Shown: positions 1 to 7,123, numbered from the stretch's first letter. The stretch is DNA of 7,218 nt from Bacteroidales bacterium UBA3623 (GCA_002373715.1 DFLI01000051.1:1-7218); one strand, 5' to 3'. Notes: generated by a model from the sequence alone, not told the origin. Translations and numbers: made by a program.

Positions 1-553
1 GGCCCTGGGGCTTGAGCCCGCCCGGAAAACCCTTCTTTTCTTCGGACTCATCCGGGAGTATAAGGGGCTGGATATCCTGCTGGAAGCCTTCCGGGACCTC
101 CCCGAAGATTACCAGCTGGTAGTGGCCGGAGAACCTTACGGTTCCTTCGACAAGTACCAGTCCATCATAGACAGCCTCCCGGGCAAAGACCGCATCCGCG
201 TGTTCCCGGACTACATTCGGGACTCGGAGGTAAAACGCTTTTTCAGTGCGGCCGATTTGGCCGTCCTCCCCTACCGGAGCGCCACCCAGAGCGGCATCAG
301 TTCCATTGCCTGCCACTTCGACGTACCCATGGTGGTTACGGACGTAGGTGGCCTCAAAGGCACCATCGGCGCCCGTGGCACGGGAATTGTCGCACCGGAA
401 GCATCGGCTCCGGCCATCCGCAAAGAAATTTTGCGTTATTTTGAAGACCCTTCCCTGCAGGAAAGCTGCCACGCAGCTATTTTGCAGGAAAAGAAACGGC
501 TGGGCTGGGATGCCTTCTGCGAGGCACTCACCAGCTTTGCCGCCACCCTATAA
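1..553 (+). CDS. GT4-like glycosyltransferase, C-terminal part (5' end outside window)
   Basis: The reading frame is open from base 2 to the TAA at 551-553, giving 183 visible residues and no start codon, so the gene begins upstream. The piece looks like the C-terminal nucleotide-sugar-binding Rossmann half of a GT-B fold enzyme. It opens with FFGLIREYKG (visible residues 13-22), the usual 'G.i...KG' strand and helix, followed by LVVAGEP (39-45), then ADLAVLPY (84-91), SATQSG (93-98) and TDVGGL (113-118). Family members move a sugar from a nucleotide donor onto glycans or lipids in the cytoplasm; donor and acceptor cannot be read here. An ungapped alignment anchored on Pro109 puts Ala94 and Ile102 where many GT4 enzymes have the two glutamates of the E-x7-E motif, so this is a divergent subgroup. 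The next gene starts 12 bp downstream, so they are probably co-transcribed. Family call is firm, specificity unknown. Confidence 0.85.
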   Translation, partial: ALGLEPARKTLLFFGLIREYKGLDILLEAFRDLPEDYQLVVAGEPYGSFDKYQSIIDSLPGKDRIRVFPDYIRDSEVKRFFSAADLAVLPYRSATQSGISSIACHFDVPMVVTDVGGLKGTIGARGTGIVAPEASAPAIRKEILRYFEDPSLQESCHAAILQEKKRLGWDAFCEALTSFAATL

Positions 554-565
554 CCTGCCTATCGT

Positions 566-2239
566 ATGAAAAGACACATCGCCCTCCTGGTTTCTCTGCT
601 GGTGATCACCGGCACCGCTGCCGTGGCTCAGGACTACGTTCCCACCCCGGTTACCATCTCTACGGAGAAGGTAAGACTCAACGGCAAAGTGTACTATGCC
701 CACCTGGTGCTGGAGCGTCAGACGCTGTTCAGCATTGCCAAGGCCTACGGCGTTACCGAAGAAGACCTCTATGAGGCCAATCCCAGCCTCAAGGAAACGG
801 GACTGCAGAAAAGCAGCATCCTCCTGGTGCCCGTAGAAAAGCAGAAGGTGGCCGAGAAGGCCGCCGAATCGGCCCAGAAGGTTAAGAAGGAACAGGCGCC
901 CGCCGCCCCCCAAGAGCCTCAGGGAGAGTACAAGGAGCATGTGGTGCGCTGGTACGAAGACCTGGACGACATTGCCCGCCGGTACGGGATGTCGGCCCAG
1001 GAGATTATGGAATACAACCACCTCAAAACCCGTAAGCTCAGCACCCGTCAGGTGCTCCGCATTCCCAACAAGAGTGCCGCCGCTCCTGTTTCCACTCCGG
1101 TAGAGCAGCCCGAGCAGCAGGCCGATACTTTGGCCGCAGAAAGCCCTGTGGAAGAGGTGGCTCCCGTGGAAGAAGCCGTGGACAGCACCTTCTTCCTGCC
1201 CCATCCCAAGGATGTGGTAGACTTTACCCTGCTGCTGCCCCTGAAGGTGGGTAACAGCGCCACCGAGGCCAATATGGACTTCTACTCCGGTGTACTGCTG
1301 GCTCTGAGGGACCTGGAAGCCGAAGGCCTGAAGGTGAATATGCACGTACACGACCTCTATTCCGGCACGCCCGACGTGGAAGCCCTCAGTCACAGAGACT
1401 TTGTGCTGGGCCCCGTGGCCTCCCGTGACGTAGAGGTAATGCTGCAGATGATTGACGGCCGCGTTCCGCTCATCAGCCCTCTGGACCAGAGAGCCGCCAG
1501 CCTGAGCGACACCTACCGCAACTTTGTCCAGGCTCCCGCCGGCACCGAAAACCAGTACGAAGATCTGGCTCAGTGGGTGCAGGACGAGACTTTGGAAGGA
1601 GATAAGATTCTGTTTGTGAGCGAGAAGAACGCCAGCAACGTACAGGCTTCCGTGAACATCCGTACCGCCCTGGCCCGCCGGGGAGCGCAGTACGAGATTC
1701 TCAATTACGCCATTGCCGACGGCCGCGCCGTCCCGGATTCCCTGGGCCGCATGCTGGTGAAAAACGGCGTGAACCGCGTGGTGGTGGCCTCCGAGAGCGA
1801 ACCCTTCGTGGGAGACGTGGTGCGCAACCTGGGCATCATGCTGGGCAAGGGCTTTGACATCGTGATGTACGCTCCTTCCAAGGTGCGCAACTTCGACTCC
1901 ATTGACGGAAGCGCCCTGCACGATGTTTCTTCTCACATCAGCACCGCCTATCACGTGAATTACGGCAGCCCGGAAGTGGACCAGTTTGTACGCGCCTACC
2001 GCGCCCTGTTCCGCACCGAGCCCACGCAGTTTGCCTTCCAGGGCTACGACACCGCCTGCTACTTCGTTCGCCGGGTGGCCCGCTACGGTTCCCACTGGAT
2101 GAACAAGCTGGGACAGGAGCGCAGCCGCGGCCTGCATACGGACTTCCTCTTCGAGGCTGACGAAAACGACAGCCGCCGCAACATAGCCATCCGCCGAATT
2201 GTTTATCAGCCGGATTATACTACGGTTCTGCTACCTTAA
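566..2239 (+). CDS. Secreted LysM protein with periplasmic-binding (PBP1-like) domain
   Basis: The 557-residue protein starts with a typical Sec signal peptide (MKRH, a hydrophobic run, cleavage probable after AVA at residues 19-21, before Gln22). No lipobox cysteine is seen, so it is probably periplasmic. Two LysM-like modules follow at about 43-89 and 124-168, each with the YG.....L...N pattern and ending in a hydrophobic-P strand (LLVP, LRIP). LysM modules bind N-acetylglucosamine-containing glycans such as peptidoglycan. Low-complexity linkers rich in A, P, E, K and Q lie at about 91-120 and 169-215. From about 218 to the end the pattern resembles a type 1 periplasmic-binding fold: FTLLLPL, then a YSGVLLAL helix, LGPVAS, and the PLISPLDQ segment. 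Such domains serve either in ligand capture for transport or, as in LpoA, in regulating peptidoglycan synthases. No ABC transporter gene lies next to it, while trxB and bamD follow, so a wall-bound sensor or scaffold seems likelier than nutrient uptake. That role is inference. Confidence 0.8.
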   Translation: MKRHIALLVSLLVITGTAAVAQDYVPTPVTISTEKVRLNGKVYYAHLVLERQTLFSIAKAYGVTEEDLYEANPSLKETGLQKSSILLVPVEKQKVAEKAAESAQKVKKEQAPAAPQEPQGEYKEHVVRWYEDLDDIARRYGMSAQEIMEYNHLKTRKLSTRQVLRIPNKSAAAPVSTPVEQPEQQADTLAAESPVEEVAPVEEAVDSTFFLPHPKDVVDFTLLLPLKVGNSATEANMDFYSGVLLALRDLEAEGLKVNMHVHDLYSGTPDVEALSHRDFVLGPVASRDVEVMLQMIDGRVPLISPLDQRAASLSDTYRNFVQAPAGTENQYEDLAQWVQDETLEGDKILFVSEKNASNVQASVNIRTALARRGAQYEILNYAIADGRAVPDSLGRMLVKNGVNRVVVASESEPFVGDVVRNLGIMLGKGFDIVMYAPSKVRNFDSIDGSALHDVSSHISTAYHVNYGSPEVDQFVRAYRALFRTEPTQFAFQGYDTACYFVRRVARYGSHWMNKLGQERSRGLHTDFLFEADENDSRRNIAIRRIVYQPDYTTVLLP

Positions 2240-2250
2240 TCCCCTCTTGT

Positions 2251-3180
2251 ATGGAACGAACGAAATGCCTGATACTGGGCGGAGGTCCCGCCGGATTCAC
2301 CGCCGCCATATACGCTTCCCGCGCCAATCTGTTCCCCATCGTGTATGAGGGAATCCAGCCGGGCGGGCAGCTCACCACCACCACTATTGTGGAGAACTTT
2401 CCCGGTTTCCCGGGCGGAGTAGATGCCAACACCCTCATGGAAAACATGCGGGAACAGGCCCGCAGTTTCGGGGCCGATGTCCGTCAGGGAACGGCCACCG
2501 CAGTAGACCTCTCCAAGAGGCCTTACAAAATAACCATCGACGAAGAAAAAGAAATTGAGGCCGATACCCTCATCATCGCCACCGGTGCCCAGGCCCGCTA
2601 CTTGGGCCTGCCCTCCGAGGAAAAGTTCAAGGGAGCCGGCGTGAGCGCCTGCGCTACTTGTGACGGTTTCTTCTACCGCAAGCGCACGGTAGCCGTAGTG
2701 GGAGGTGGAGACACCGCCTGCGAAGACGCCCTGTACCTGGCCAGCCTGGCCAAGAAGGTGTATATGATTGTGCGCCGCGACGTTTTCCGCGCCTCCAAGA
2801 TTATGCAGGAGAAGGTGCTTGGCACCGAAAATATTGAAGTTCTGTGGAACTGCAACACCCAGGAAGTGCTGGGAGACGCCATGGGTGTCACCGGAGCCCG
2901 TCTTTTGCGCAAGGACGGCACCGTTTTTGATATTGCCATTGACGGATTTTTCCTCGCCATCGGCCACACCCCTGCTTCGGAGCTCTTTGCCCCGTATCTG
3001 GAAAGGGACGCCGCCGGTTACCTGGTCACCAAACCCGGCACCTCCGAGACTTCGCTCCCGGGCGTGTTTGCCGCGGGTGACGTACAGGATCCGCATTACC
3101 GCCAGGCCATTACAGCCGCCGCTTCGGGATGCATGGCCGCCCGTGACGCAGAGAAATTCCTCCTGGAACAAGCTAATTAA
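2251..3180 (+). CDS. trxB: Thioredoxin reductase (NADPH)
   Basis: A 309-residue cytoplasmic flavoenzyme that uses NADPH to reduce thioredoxin, keeping cytoplasmic disulfides reduced and feeding peroxide and ribonucleotide-reductase pathways. The length is normal for low-molecular-weight bacterial TrxB. All landmarks are present in order: FAD-binding GGGPAG (10-15), GGQLTTTT (39-45), ENFPGFP (49-54), the redox disulfide CATC (134-137) followed by DGFFYR, NADP-binding GGGDTA (151-156), the VRRDVFRAS segment (174-182) whose arginines contact the NADP 2'-phosphate, and the second FAD motif GVFAAGDVQD (271-280) with YRQAITAAASG after it. The start at 2251 leaves the usual few residues before the FAD motif. 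It lies 11 bp after the LysM gene and 8 bp before bamD, so it is part of the same operon. Nothing is missing or broken. Confidence 0.97.
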   Translation: MERTKCLILGGGPAGFTAAIYASRANLFPIVYEGIQPGGQLTTTTIVENFPGFPGGVDANTLMENMREQARSFGADVRQGTATAVDLSKRPYKITIDEEKEIEADTLIIATGAQARYLGLPSEEKFKGAGVSACATCDGFFYRKRTVAVVGGGDTACEDALYLASLAKKVYMIVRRDVFRASKIMQEKVLGTENIEVLWNCNTQEVLGDAMGVTGARLLRKDGTVFDIAIDGFFLAIGHTPASELFAPYLERDAAGYLVTKPGTSETSLPGVFAAGDVQDPHYRQAITAAASGCMAARDAEKFLLEQAN

Positions 3181-3188
3181 ATCTTAAA

Positions 3189-4013
3189 ATGAGATATTTG
3201 AAACTTTCTACGCTCCTTCTTATCGGCCTGGTGGCCGCCATGTCCTGCAAGTCCCAATACGAGGTACTGCTGGCCTCCGGAGACGTAGACGCCAAGTACG
3301 AAGCCGCTATGAACTACTTCAACAACAAGAAGTACCAGAAGGCGGCCCAGCTGTTTGAGTCCATGTCCGTCCTCACCAGCGGCACCGAAAGAGACGACAC
3401 CGTGCAGTATTACTGGGGTCTGTCCAATTACCGCTACAAGGACTATTACACGGCCGAATCCAACTTTGCCAGCTTCATAGAGAACTTCCCTCACAGCACC
3501 TTCGCTGCCGACGCCTCGTTCCTCCGCCTGGACTGCATGTACCGGGCCACTTACCGCTGGGAGCTGGACCAGATGCCCACCCGCACCTGCATGGCCACCA
3601 TTTCTCAGTTCATGAGAGAGAATCCGGAAGACGTGCATATCCCGGCCTGCGAAGCCATGCTGAAGGATTTGCAGGAGCGCCTGGACCGCAAGGATTTCGA
3701 AGCCGGCAAGCTGTACTATAAGATGGAAGACTATCCCGCCGCCCGCGTGAAGCTGCAGAACGTTCTCAAGGAGAATGCAGACAACGTGTATCGCGAGGAA
3801 GTGCTGTACTACACCGCCATGTCTTCCTACCACTACGCCCGCCTGAGCGTATCCCGCAGGCAGAAAGACCGCTATCTCACCTTCGTGGACGACTATCTGA
3901 ACTTCATTGGTGAGTACCCCGAGTCTTCCCACCGCACCGAACTGGACCGCCTGTATCGTCAGGTGCAGAAGAACCTGGGACGCAGCGGCGAAATTCCCGA
4001 CGAGACCAAGTAA
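3189..4013 (+). CDS. bamD: Outer-membrane assembly lipoprotein BamD
   Basis: A 274-residue lipoprotein of the BAM complex, which folds beta-barrel proteins into the outer membrane. The N-terminus is a lipoprotein signal: a hydrophobic stretch ending in AAMSC, with Cys20 the expected lipidated residue. TPR-like helical repeats follow. About 35-66 carries YFNNKKYQKAAQLFE and about 71-105 carries YYWGLSNYRYKDYYTAE with FIENFPHS, the typical BamD 'F...yP.s..a' signature. Another repeat spans about 166-200 (GKLYYKMEDYPAARVKL), and the last about 202-247 (YYTAMSSYHYA, FIGEYPES). Overall size and repeat layout fit Bacteroidetes BamD (YfiO family), as does the rpoZ-like gene just downstream. The start at 3189 is preceded by an A/T-rich leader without Shine-Dalgarno, as usual in this phylum. 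The charged C-terminal tail (about 265-274) is short and probably flexible. A generic TPR lipoprotein is the only real alternative. Confidence 0.9.
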   Translation: MRYLKLSTLLLIGLVAAMSCKSQYEVLLASGDVDAKYEAAMNYFNNKKYQKAAQLFESMSVLTSGTERDDTVQYYWGLSNYRYKDYYTAESNFASFIENFPHSTFAADASFLRLDCMYRATYRWELDQMPTRTCMATISQFMRENPEDVHIPACEAMLKDLQERLDRKDFEAGKLYYKMEDYPAARVKLQNVLKENADNVYREEVLYYTAMSSYHYARLSVSRRQKDRYLTFVDDYLNFIGEYPESSHRTELDRLYRQVQKNLGRSGEIPDETK

Positions 4014-4019
4014 AATATT

Positions 4020-4054
4020 TTTGAAACTTCGCGGAAACTGCGGGTGTACATTTA
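4020..4054 (+). promoter_or_regulatory. Probable Bacteroidetes-type promoter for the rpoZ-recN-fur operon
   Basis: The 65-bp gap after bamD is much more A/T-rich than its surroundings. It holds TTTG at 4020-4023 and TACATTTA at 4047-4054, which matches the phylum -7 consensus TAnnTTTG at all but the last base. The 23-bp spacing is slightly longer than the usual 19-21 bp, which lowers confidence. An A/T-rich leader (about 4055-4078) leads to the rpoZ ATG and is the expected translation-enhancing context in place of a Shine-Dalgarno. Read-through from bamD is also possible, since no clear terminator hairpin is visible in the gap. Confidence 0.5.
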
Positions 4055-4078
4055 TATAGAATTAGGTAAAATACAATA

Positions 4079-4423
4079 ATGGAAAACAAGAAAAAGGTAC
4101 CTGTGAACACGGTGACGCGCGACATCAAGAACCTGGCCGCCCCCACCGGAAACATCTATGAATCCGTAGTGATTCTTTACAAGCGGGCCAATCAGATTGC
4201 CGTGGCCGAGAAGAAGGAACTGATGAAGAAGCTGGACGAGTTCCGCGGAGACCGCGACACCATGGAAGAAGTCTTCGAGAACAAGGAGCAGATCGAAATC
4301 TCCAAGTACTACGAACGCCAGCCCAAGCCGGACCTCATTGCCATTGCAGAATTCGAGAACGGCGAACTCTTCTACCGCAAGGCCCAAAACGAAAATCCGA
4401 TTGACATCGAGAGCGGCAAATAA
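4079..4423 (+). CDS. rpoZ: RNA polymerase omega subunit (Rpb6-like)
   Basis: The 114-residue protein matches the Bacteroidetes form of the omega subunit, the small RNA polymerase component that clamps the C-terminus of beta-prime and aids enzyme assembly. The Rpb6/omega core is visible at about 24-42, GNIYESVVILYKRANQIAV, equivalent to the NRFELVLVAAKRARQI-type helix of other bacteria. The segment to about 70 is charged and helical (KKELMKKLDEFRGDRDTMEE). The tail, with KPDLIAIAEFENGELFYR at 83-100, is characteristic of the phylum's longer omega. It has no signal peptide or membrane segment. The probable promoter lies just upstream, and recN begins 3 bp downstream, implying co-transcription. 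Sequence similarity to proteobacterial omega is low, so the call rests on the core helix, the size and the bamD neighbourhood, which is the usual one in Bacteroidetes. Confidence 0.82.
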   Translation: MENKKKVPVNTVTRDIKNLAAPTGNIYESVVILYKRANQIAVAEKKELMKKLDEFRGDRDTMEEVFENKEQIEISKYYERQPKPDLIAIAEFENGELFYRKAQNENPIDIESGK

Positions 4424-4426
4424 GCC

Positions 4427-6022
4427 ATGCTGTACAGCCTCTCGGTCTCCAATTACATTTTGATAGGCTCTCTGGATACTACGTTTCCGGAGGGTCTCAT
4501 CATTATATCCGGAGAGACCGGAGCCGGTAAATCCATTCTCCTGGGTGCACTGTCGCTGGTTTTAGGCGCCAAGGCCGATGCATCCATGGTGGGCCCCGGC
4601 GGGGAAACCTGCGTCGTGGAAGCCCAGTTTGGCGTAACGCCCGCCGTGAAACGCATTCTCCGGGAGGCCGATTTACCAGACGATTCAGACCGCCTCATCC
4701 TTCGCCGCACCGTGGCGCTGAGCGGCCGCTCGCGCAGCTTTGCCAACGACGAACCCGTGAACCTGCCCGTACTACAGGAACTGGCCCGGGAGCTGGTGGA
4801 CATCCACTCCCAGCACCAGACCCTGCGCCTGGGAGACGAGCGTTTCCGCACGGATGCGCTGGATCTCTTTGCCGGCTGCACGGAGCTTAGGGAAAGGACG
4901 CTGTCGGCCCAGCGGGACTGGCAGGCCAACAAGCATGCCCTGGAAGCCCTGCGGGAGAAAAAAGCCCTGGCCCTGAGGGACCAGGAATACAACCGTTCCC
5001 GTTGGCAGCGTCTGCAAGACGCCCGTCTTACCCCGGGAGAGCTGGAAACACTGGACATTGAGCAGAAACAGCTGGCCCATGCAGAGGAGCTGAAGGAGAT
5101 ACTCTACGGTGTACAAAACGCCCTGGAGCAGATCCAACTGAAAGAGGCCACCCGTATGCTGGACAAAGGAGCCAAGTTCATTCCTTCGCTGGAAGAGCTG
5201 TCGGCCCGTATGGAAAGCGCAAGGCTGGAACTGGAAGATATCCAACAGGAAGTTGAGAAGCTGGGCACCCGCACGGAGATTTCTCCGGAAAGGCTTCAGG
5301 AGGTGGAAGACCGGCTTTCCCTGCTGTATGAACTTATGCAAAAGTACGGCGCCACCTCTGTGGAAGAGCTCATTGAGCAGCGGGAACAGCTGGGCGCCCT
5401 GGTGGAAGATTTATCCTCCATGGAAGAGGAAGAAGCGGCCCTGGAAGCCCGCGTGAAGGAAAGCCAGCATACCTACGAAACCCTTCACCAGGAATTGCTT
5501 TCAGAGCGCCGTAAGGCTGCCGGCCCCTTTGCCCAGGCCATTCAGAAGCAGCTGAGAGCCCTGGAACTGGACAAGGCCGTCTTCGAGGTAGTGGTAGAAG
5601 GAGACAGCGTCCAATTCCTCTTCTCCTCCACCGGGAAGGCTCCCACAGACATTACCAAGGCAGCATCGGGCGGTGAACTCTCCCGTATCATGCTCAGCCT
5701 CAAGTCCGTGATGGCCCGCCTCACCCAGATGCCCACCCTGGTCTTTGATGAAATTGACACCGGCGTGTCGGGATCGGCCGCCGATAAAATGGGCTCCCTC
5801 GTTTGTCAGATGGGGGCCGATATGCAGGTCTTTGCCATTACCCACCTTCCCCAGGTGGCAGCCAAAGGCCATGCGCACTACCTGGTAAGTAAAACGAACG
5901 ATGTCACTTCCATGAAGTGCCTGGACCGTAACGGCCGTGTCCAGGAACTGGCCCGGATGCTCTCCGGCGCCACTGTTACACCCGCCGCCATAGCTAATGC
6001 AGAAGCCCTGTTAAACGCCTGA
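4427..6022 (+). CDS. recN: DNA repair ATPase RecN
   Basis: A 531-residue SMC-like ATPase acting early in double-strand break repair, bringing DNA ends or sister duplexes together for RecA. Length is close to the roughly 550 of the family. The N-terminal head has LSVSNYILIGSLDTTF (5-20) and Walker A GETGAGKS (29-36), with LVDIHSQHQT at 123-132, a RecN hallmark. A long coiled-coil region, rich in E, L, Q and K with probable breaks, runs from about 155 to 375. The C-terminal head has the ABC signature ASGGELSR (413-420), Walker B TLVFDEID (437-444), D-loop GVSGSAAD (447-453) and H-loop THLPQVAAKG (472-481). All catalytic motifs are intact. The gene begins 3 bp after rpoZ and ends 4 bp before the Fur-family gene, so translation is probably coupled. 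No LexA-type operator can be confidently seen in front of it, and any damage induction would have to act at the promoter before rpoZ or inside rpoZ. Confidence 0.97.
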   Translation: MLYSLSVSNYILIGSLDTTFPEGLIIISGETGAGKSILLGALSLVLGAKADASMVGPGGETCVVEAQFGVTPAVKRILREADLPDDSDRLILRRTVALSGRSRSFANDEPVNLPVLQELARELVDIHSQHQTLRLGDERFRTDALDLFAGCTELRERTLSAQRDWQANKHALEALREKKALALRDQEYNRSRWQRLQDARLTPGELETLDIEQKQLAHAEELKEILYGVQNALEQIQLKEATRMLDKGAKFIPSLEELSARMESARLELEDIQQEVEKLGTRTEISPERLQEVEDRLSLLYELMQKYGATSVEELIEQREQLGALVEDLSSMEEEEAALEARVKESQHTYETLHQELLSERRKAAGPFAQAIQKQLRALELDKAVFEVVVEGDSVQFLFSSTGKAPTDITKAASGGELSRIMLSLKSVMARLTQMPTLVFDEIDTGVSGSAADKMGSLVCQMGADMQVFAITHLPQVAAKGHAHYLVSKTNDVTSMKCLDRNGRVQELARMLSGATVTPAAIANAEALLNA

Positions 6023-6026
6023 CATC

Positions 6027-6482
6027 ATGCCCCAACCCATTCTCCCCATCCCCACCATGGACGAGTTCCGCACCCAGCTGCGCCGCCACAATCTGAAGGC
6101 AACGCGGCAGCGCCTGGCCGTCCACGAAGTAATGATGGGCCTCGGACACGCATCGGCCGATATGGTCTGCGAAGAGCTTGCCAAGCAAGGCTCTCACGTG
6201 ACCGTGGCCTCCGTTTACAACATCCTTTCCCAGCTGGCAGACAACCGTATCTACGGACGCCGTCTGTCGGCCACCAGTAAGATGTTTTTCGACGTAACCG
6301 TGACCAGGCACATCCACCTGTACGACCGCGAAAATCACACCTACCGGGACCTCCTGGACGAGGAACTGAGCATGCTGGTAGCCTCTCACCTGAGGCGCCG
6401 CAAGTTCAAAGGATACACGGTAGAAGATATTGACATACAATTAATTGCACATCCAACCCGAAGCAAAACCAAGAACGCATGA
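6027..6482 (+). CDS. Fur/PerR-family regulator lacking structural zinc cysteines
   Basis: A 151-residue cytoplasmic DNA-binding protein of the ferric uptake regulator family. The winged-helix part spans about 12-85, with the family LKATRQRL (23-30) and recognition-helix region VTVASVYNILSQL (58-70). Aligned by eye to Bacillus subtilis PerR without gaps in this part, the five regulatory metal ligands (His37, Asp85, His91, His93, Asp104) fall on His41, Asp89, His95, His97 and Asp108, all conserved. The structural zinc cysteines are gone: Cys96 and Cys99 become Asp100 and Asn103, and the C-terminal CxxC is absent (tail IQLIAHPTRSKTKNA). The layout FFDVTVTRHIHLYD recalls the Irr branch, which also lacks that zinc site. 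Metal- or peroxide-dependent regulation is therefore likely, but the metal is unknown. Met11 at 6057 is an alternative start, since family homology begins there; neither start has a Shine-Dalgarno. It overlaps the next gene by 4 bp. Confidence 0.88.
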   Translation: MPQPILPIPTMDEFRTQLRRHNLKATRQRLAVHEVMMGLGHASADMVCEELAKQGSHVTVASVYNILSQLADNRIYGRRLSATSKMFFDVTVTRHIHLYDRENHTYRDLLDEELSMLVASHLRRRKFKGYTVEDIDIQLIAHPTRSKTKNA

Positions 6483-7123
6483 AAAAGTTGATTCCCTTTC
6501 TTTTGGCCAGCCTCTTTGCTTGCTGGTCCTGCAACCTGGATGACACCTACACCCAGACCAATGTCCGGGAAATGGTAAACGTTGAAGGTGCCAAACTGTT
6601 AAACGATTACGGTTACGAGCTCACCGTGGTGGAAGATCAGGTGGGCGCTGCCAACTGGCAGATTGACGGAGCCCGTTACCTGGCCCTCTATGACATCCTG
6701 AACCGCAACCTGGATATCCGCCTGAAGGAAGTGATTCGTTCCTATAAACAGGATGCCACTCTCCTGGGGGATGGCATTGAACTTCCCCAGGGCCCCGTGG
6801 AGCTCTTCGCTCAGGGCATAAGCGGTCCGTACTACAACGTGGGCTTTAATTTCTACCGGGCCAAAAATTCCAACTACGCCCACCCTATTCACTTCTATTA
6901 CAAGATAGTGAACGATCACCTGTACATCTACATAGCCCACGCGGACAATGGAGAAAACCCCGTGCAGATGAGCGAGGACGACCTCGTTACCGAGAGCCGC
7001 ATGTTCAGCATCCCCACCGATAACTTCACGAATGTTTACAGAATAAGCCTGGTTCTGTACAGCATCTTCACCAATGCCGACGGCACCAAGAGGATTGAAC
7101 AGGAAACTCTGGAAGTAAACTAG
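6479..7123 (+). CDS. NigD-like outer-envelope lipoprotein
   Basis: A 214-residue lipoprotein. The N-terminus is a short charged and hydrophobic signal with two candidate cysteines, Cys15 (LFAC) and Cys18 (CWSC). Cys18 is preferred because it is followed by NLDD, an acidic stretch like the Bacteroidetes lipoprotein export signal that sends lipoproteins to the cell surface. The rest resembles the NigD family. At about 36-90 there is a strand-rich OB-like region with LLNDYGYELTVVED, then the GARYLALYDILNR pattern, typical of NigD N-domains. About 120-214 is a strand-rich sandwich including IHFYYKIVNDHLYIYI and FSIPTD. NigD-like proteins are common surface lipoproteins in Bacteroidetes; NigD was found in a bacteriocin-linked operon, but the function of most homologues is unknown. 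Its ATG overlaps the regulator's stop (ATGA at 6479-6482), so the two are translationally coupled and could be functionally linked. The family call rests on pattern rather than alignment. Confidence 0.65.
   Translation: MKKLIPFLLASLFACWSCNLDDTYTQTNVREMVNVEGAKLLNDYGYELTVVEDQVGAANWQIDGARYLALYDILNRNLDIRLKEVIRSYKQDATLLGDGIELPQGPVELFAQGISGPYYNVGFNFYRAKNSNYAHPIHFYYKIVNDHLYIYIAHADNGENPVQMSEDDLVTESRMFSIPTDNFTNVYRISLVLYSIFTNADGTKRIEQETLEVN

Noticed and set aside
548..2137. Very long open frame on the minus strand opposite the LysM gene
   Set aside because: Its product is rich in H, G, V and Q with no recognisable domain or signal. It is a mirror of the plus-strand gene, whose GC-rich third positions suppress stop codons on the other strand. 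The plus-strand protein has clear LysM and signal-peptide features.
2236..3171. Long minus-strand open frame opposite trxB
   Set aside because: The plus strand encodes an unmistakable complete thioredoxin reductase, and the antisense product has no family features.
3177..3932. Minus-strand open frame opposite bamD
   Set aside because: No domain, no plausible leader, and the plus strand encodes a lipoprotein with TPR repeats.
4028..4043. Possible hairpin (CGC ... GCG) after bamD
   Set aside because: The stem is only about 3-4 bp with no following run of T residues, so it does not support a terminator call.
4772..5341. Minus-strand open frame opposite recN
   Set aside because: Lies entirely inside the intact recN gene and shows only composition-driven sequence.
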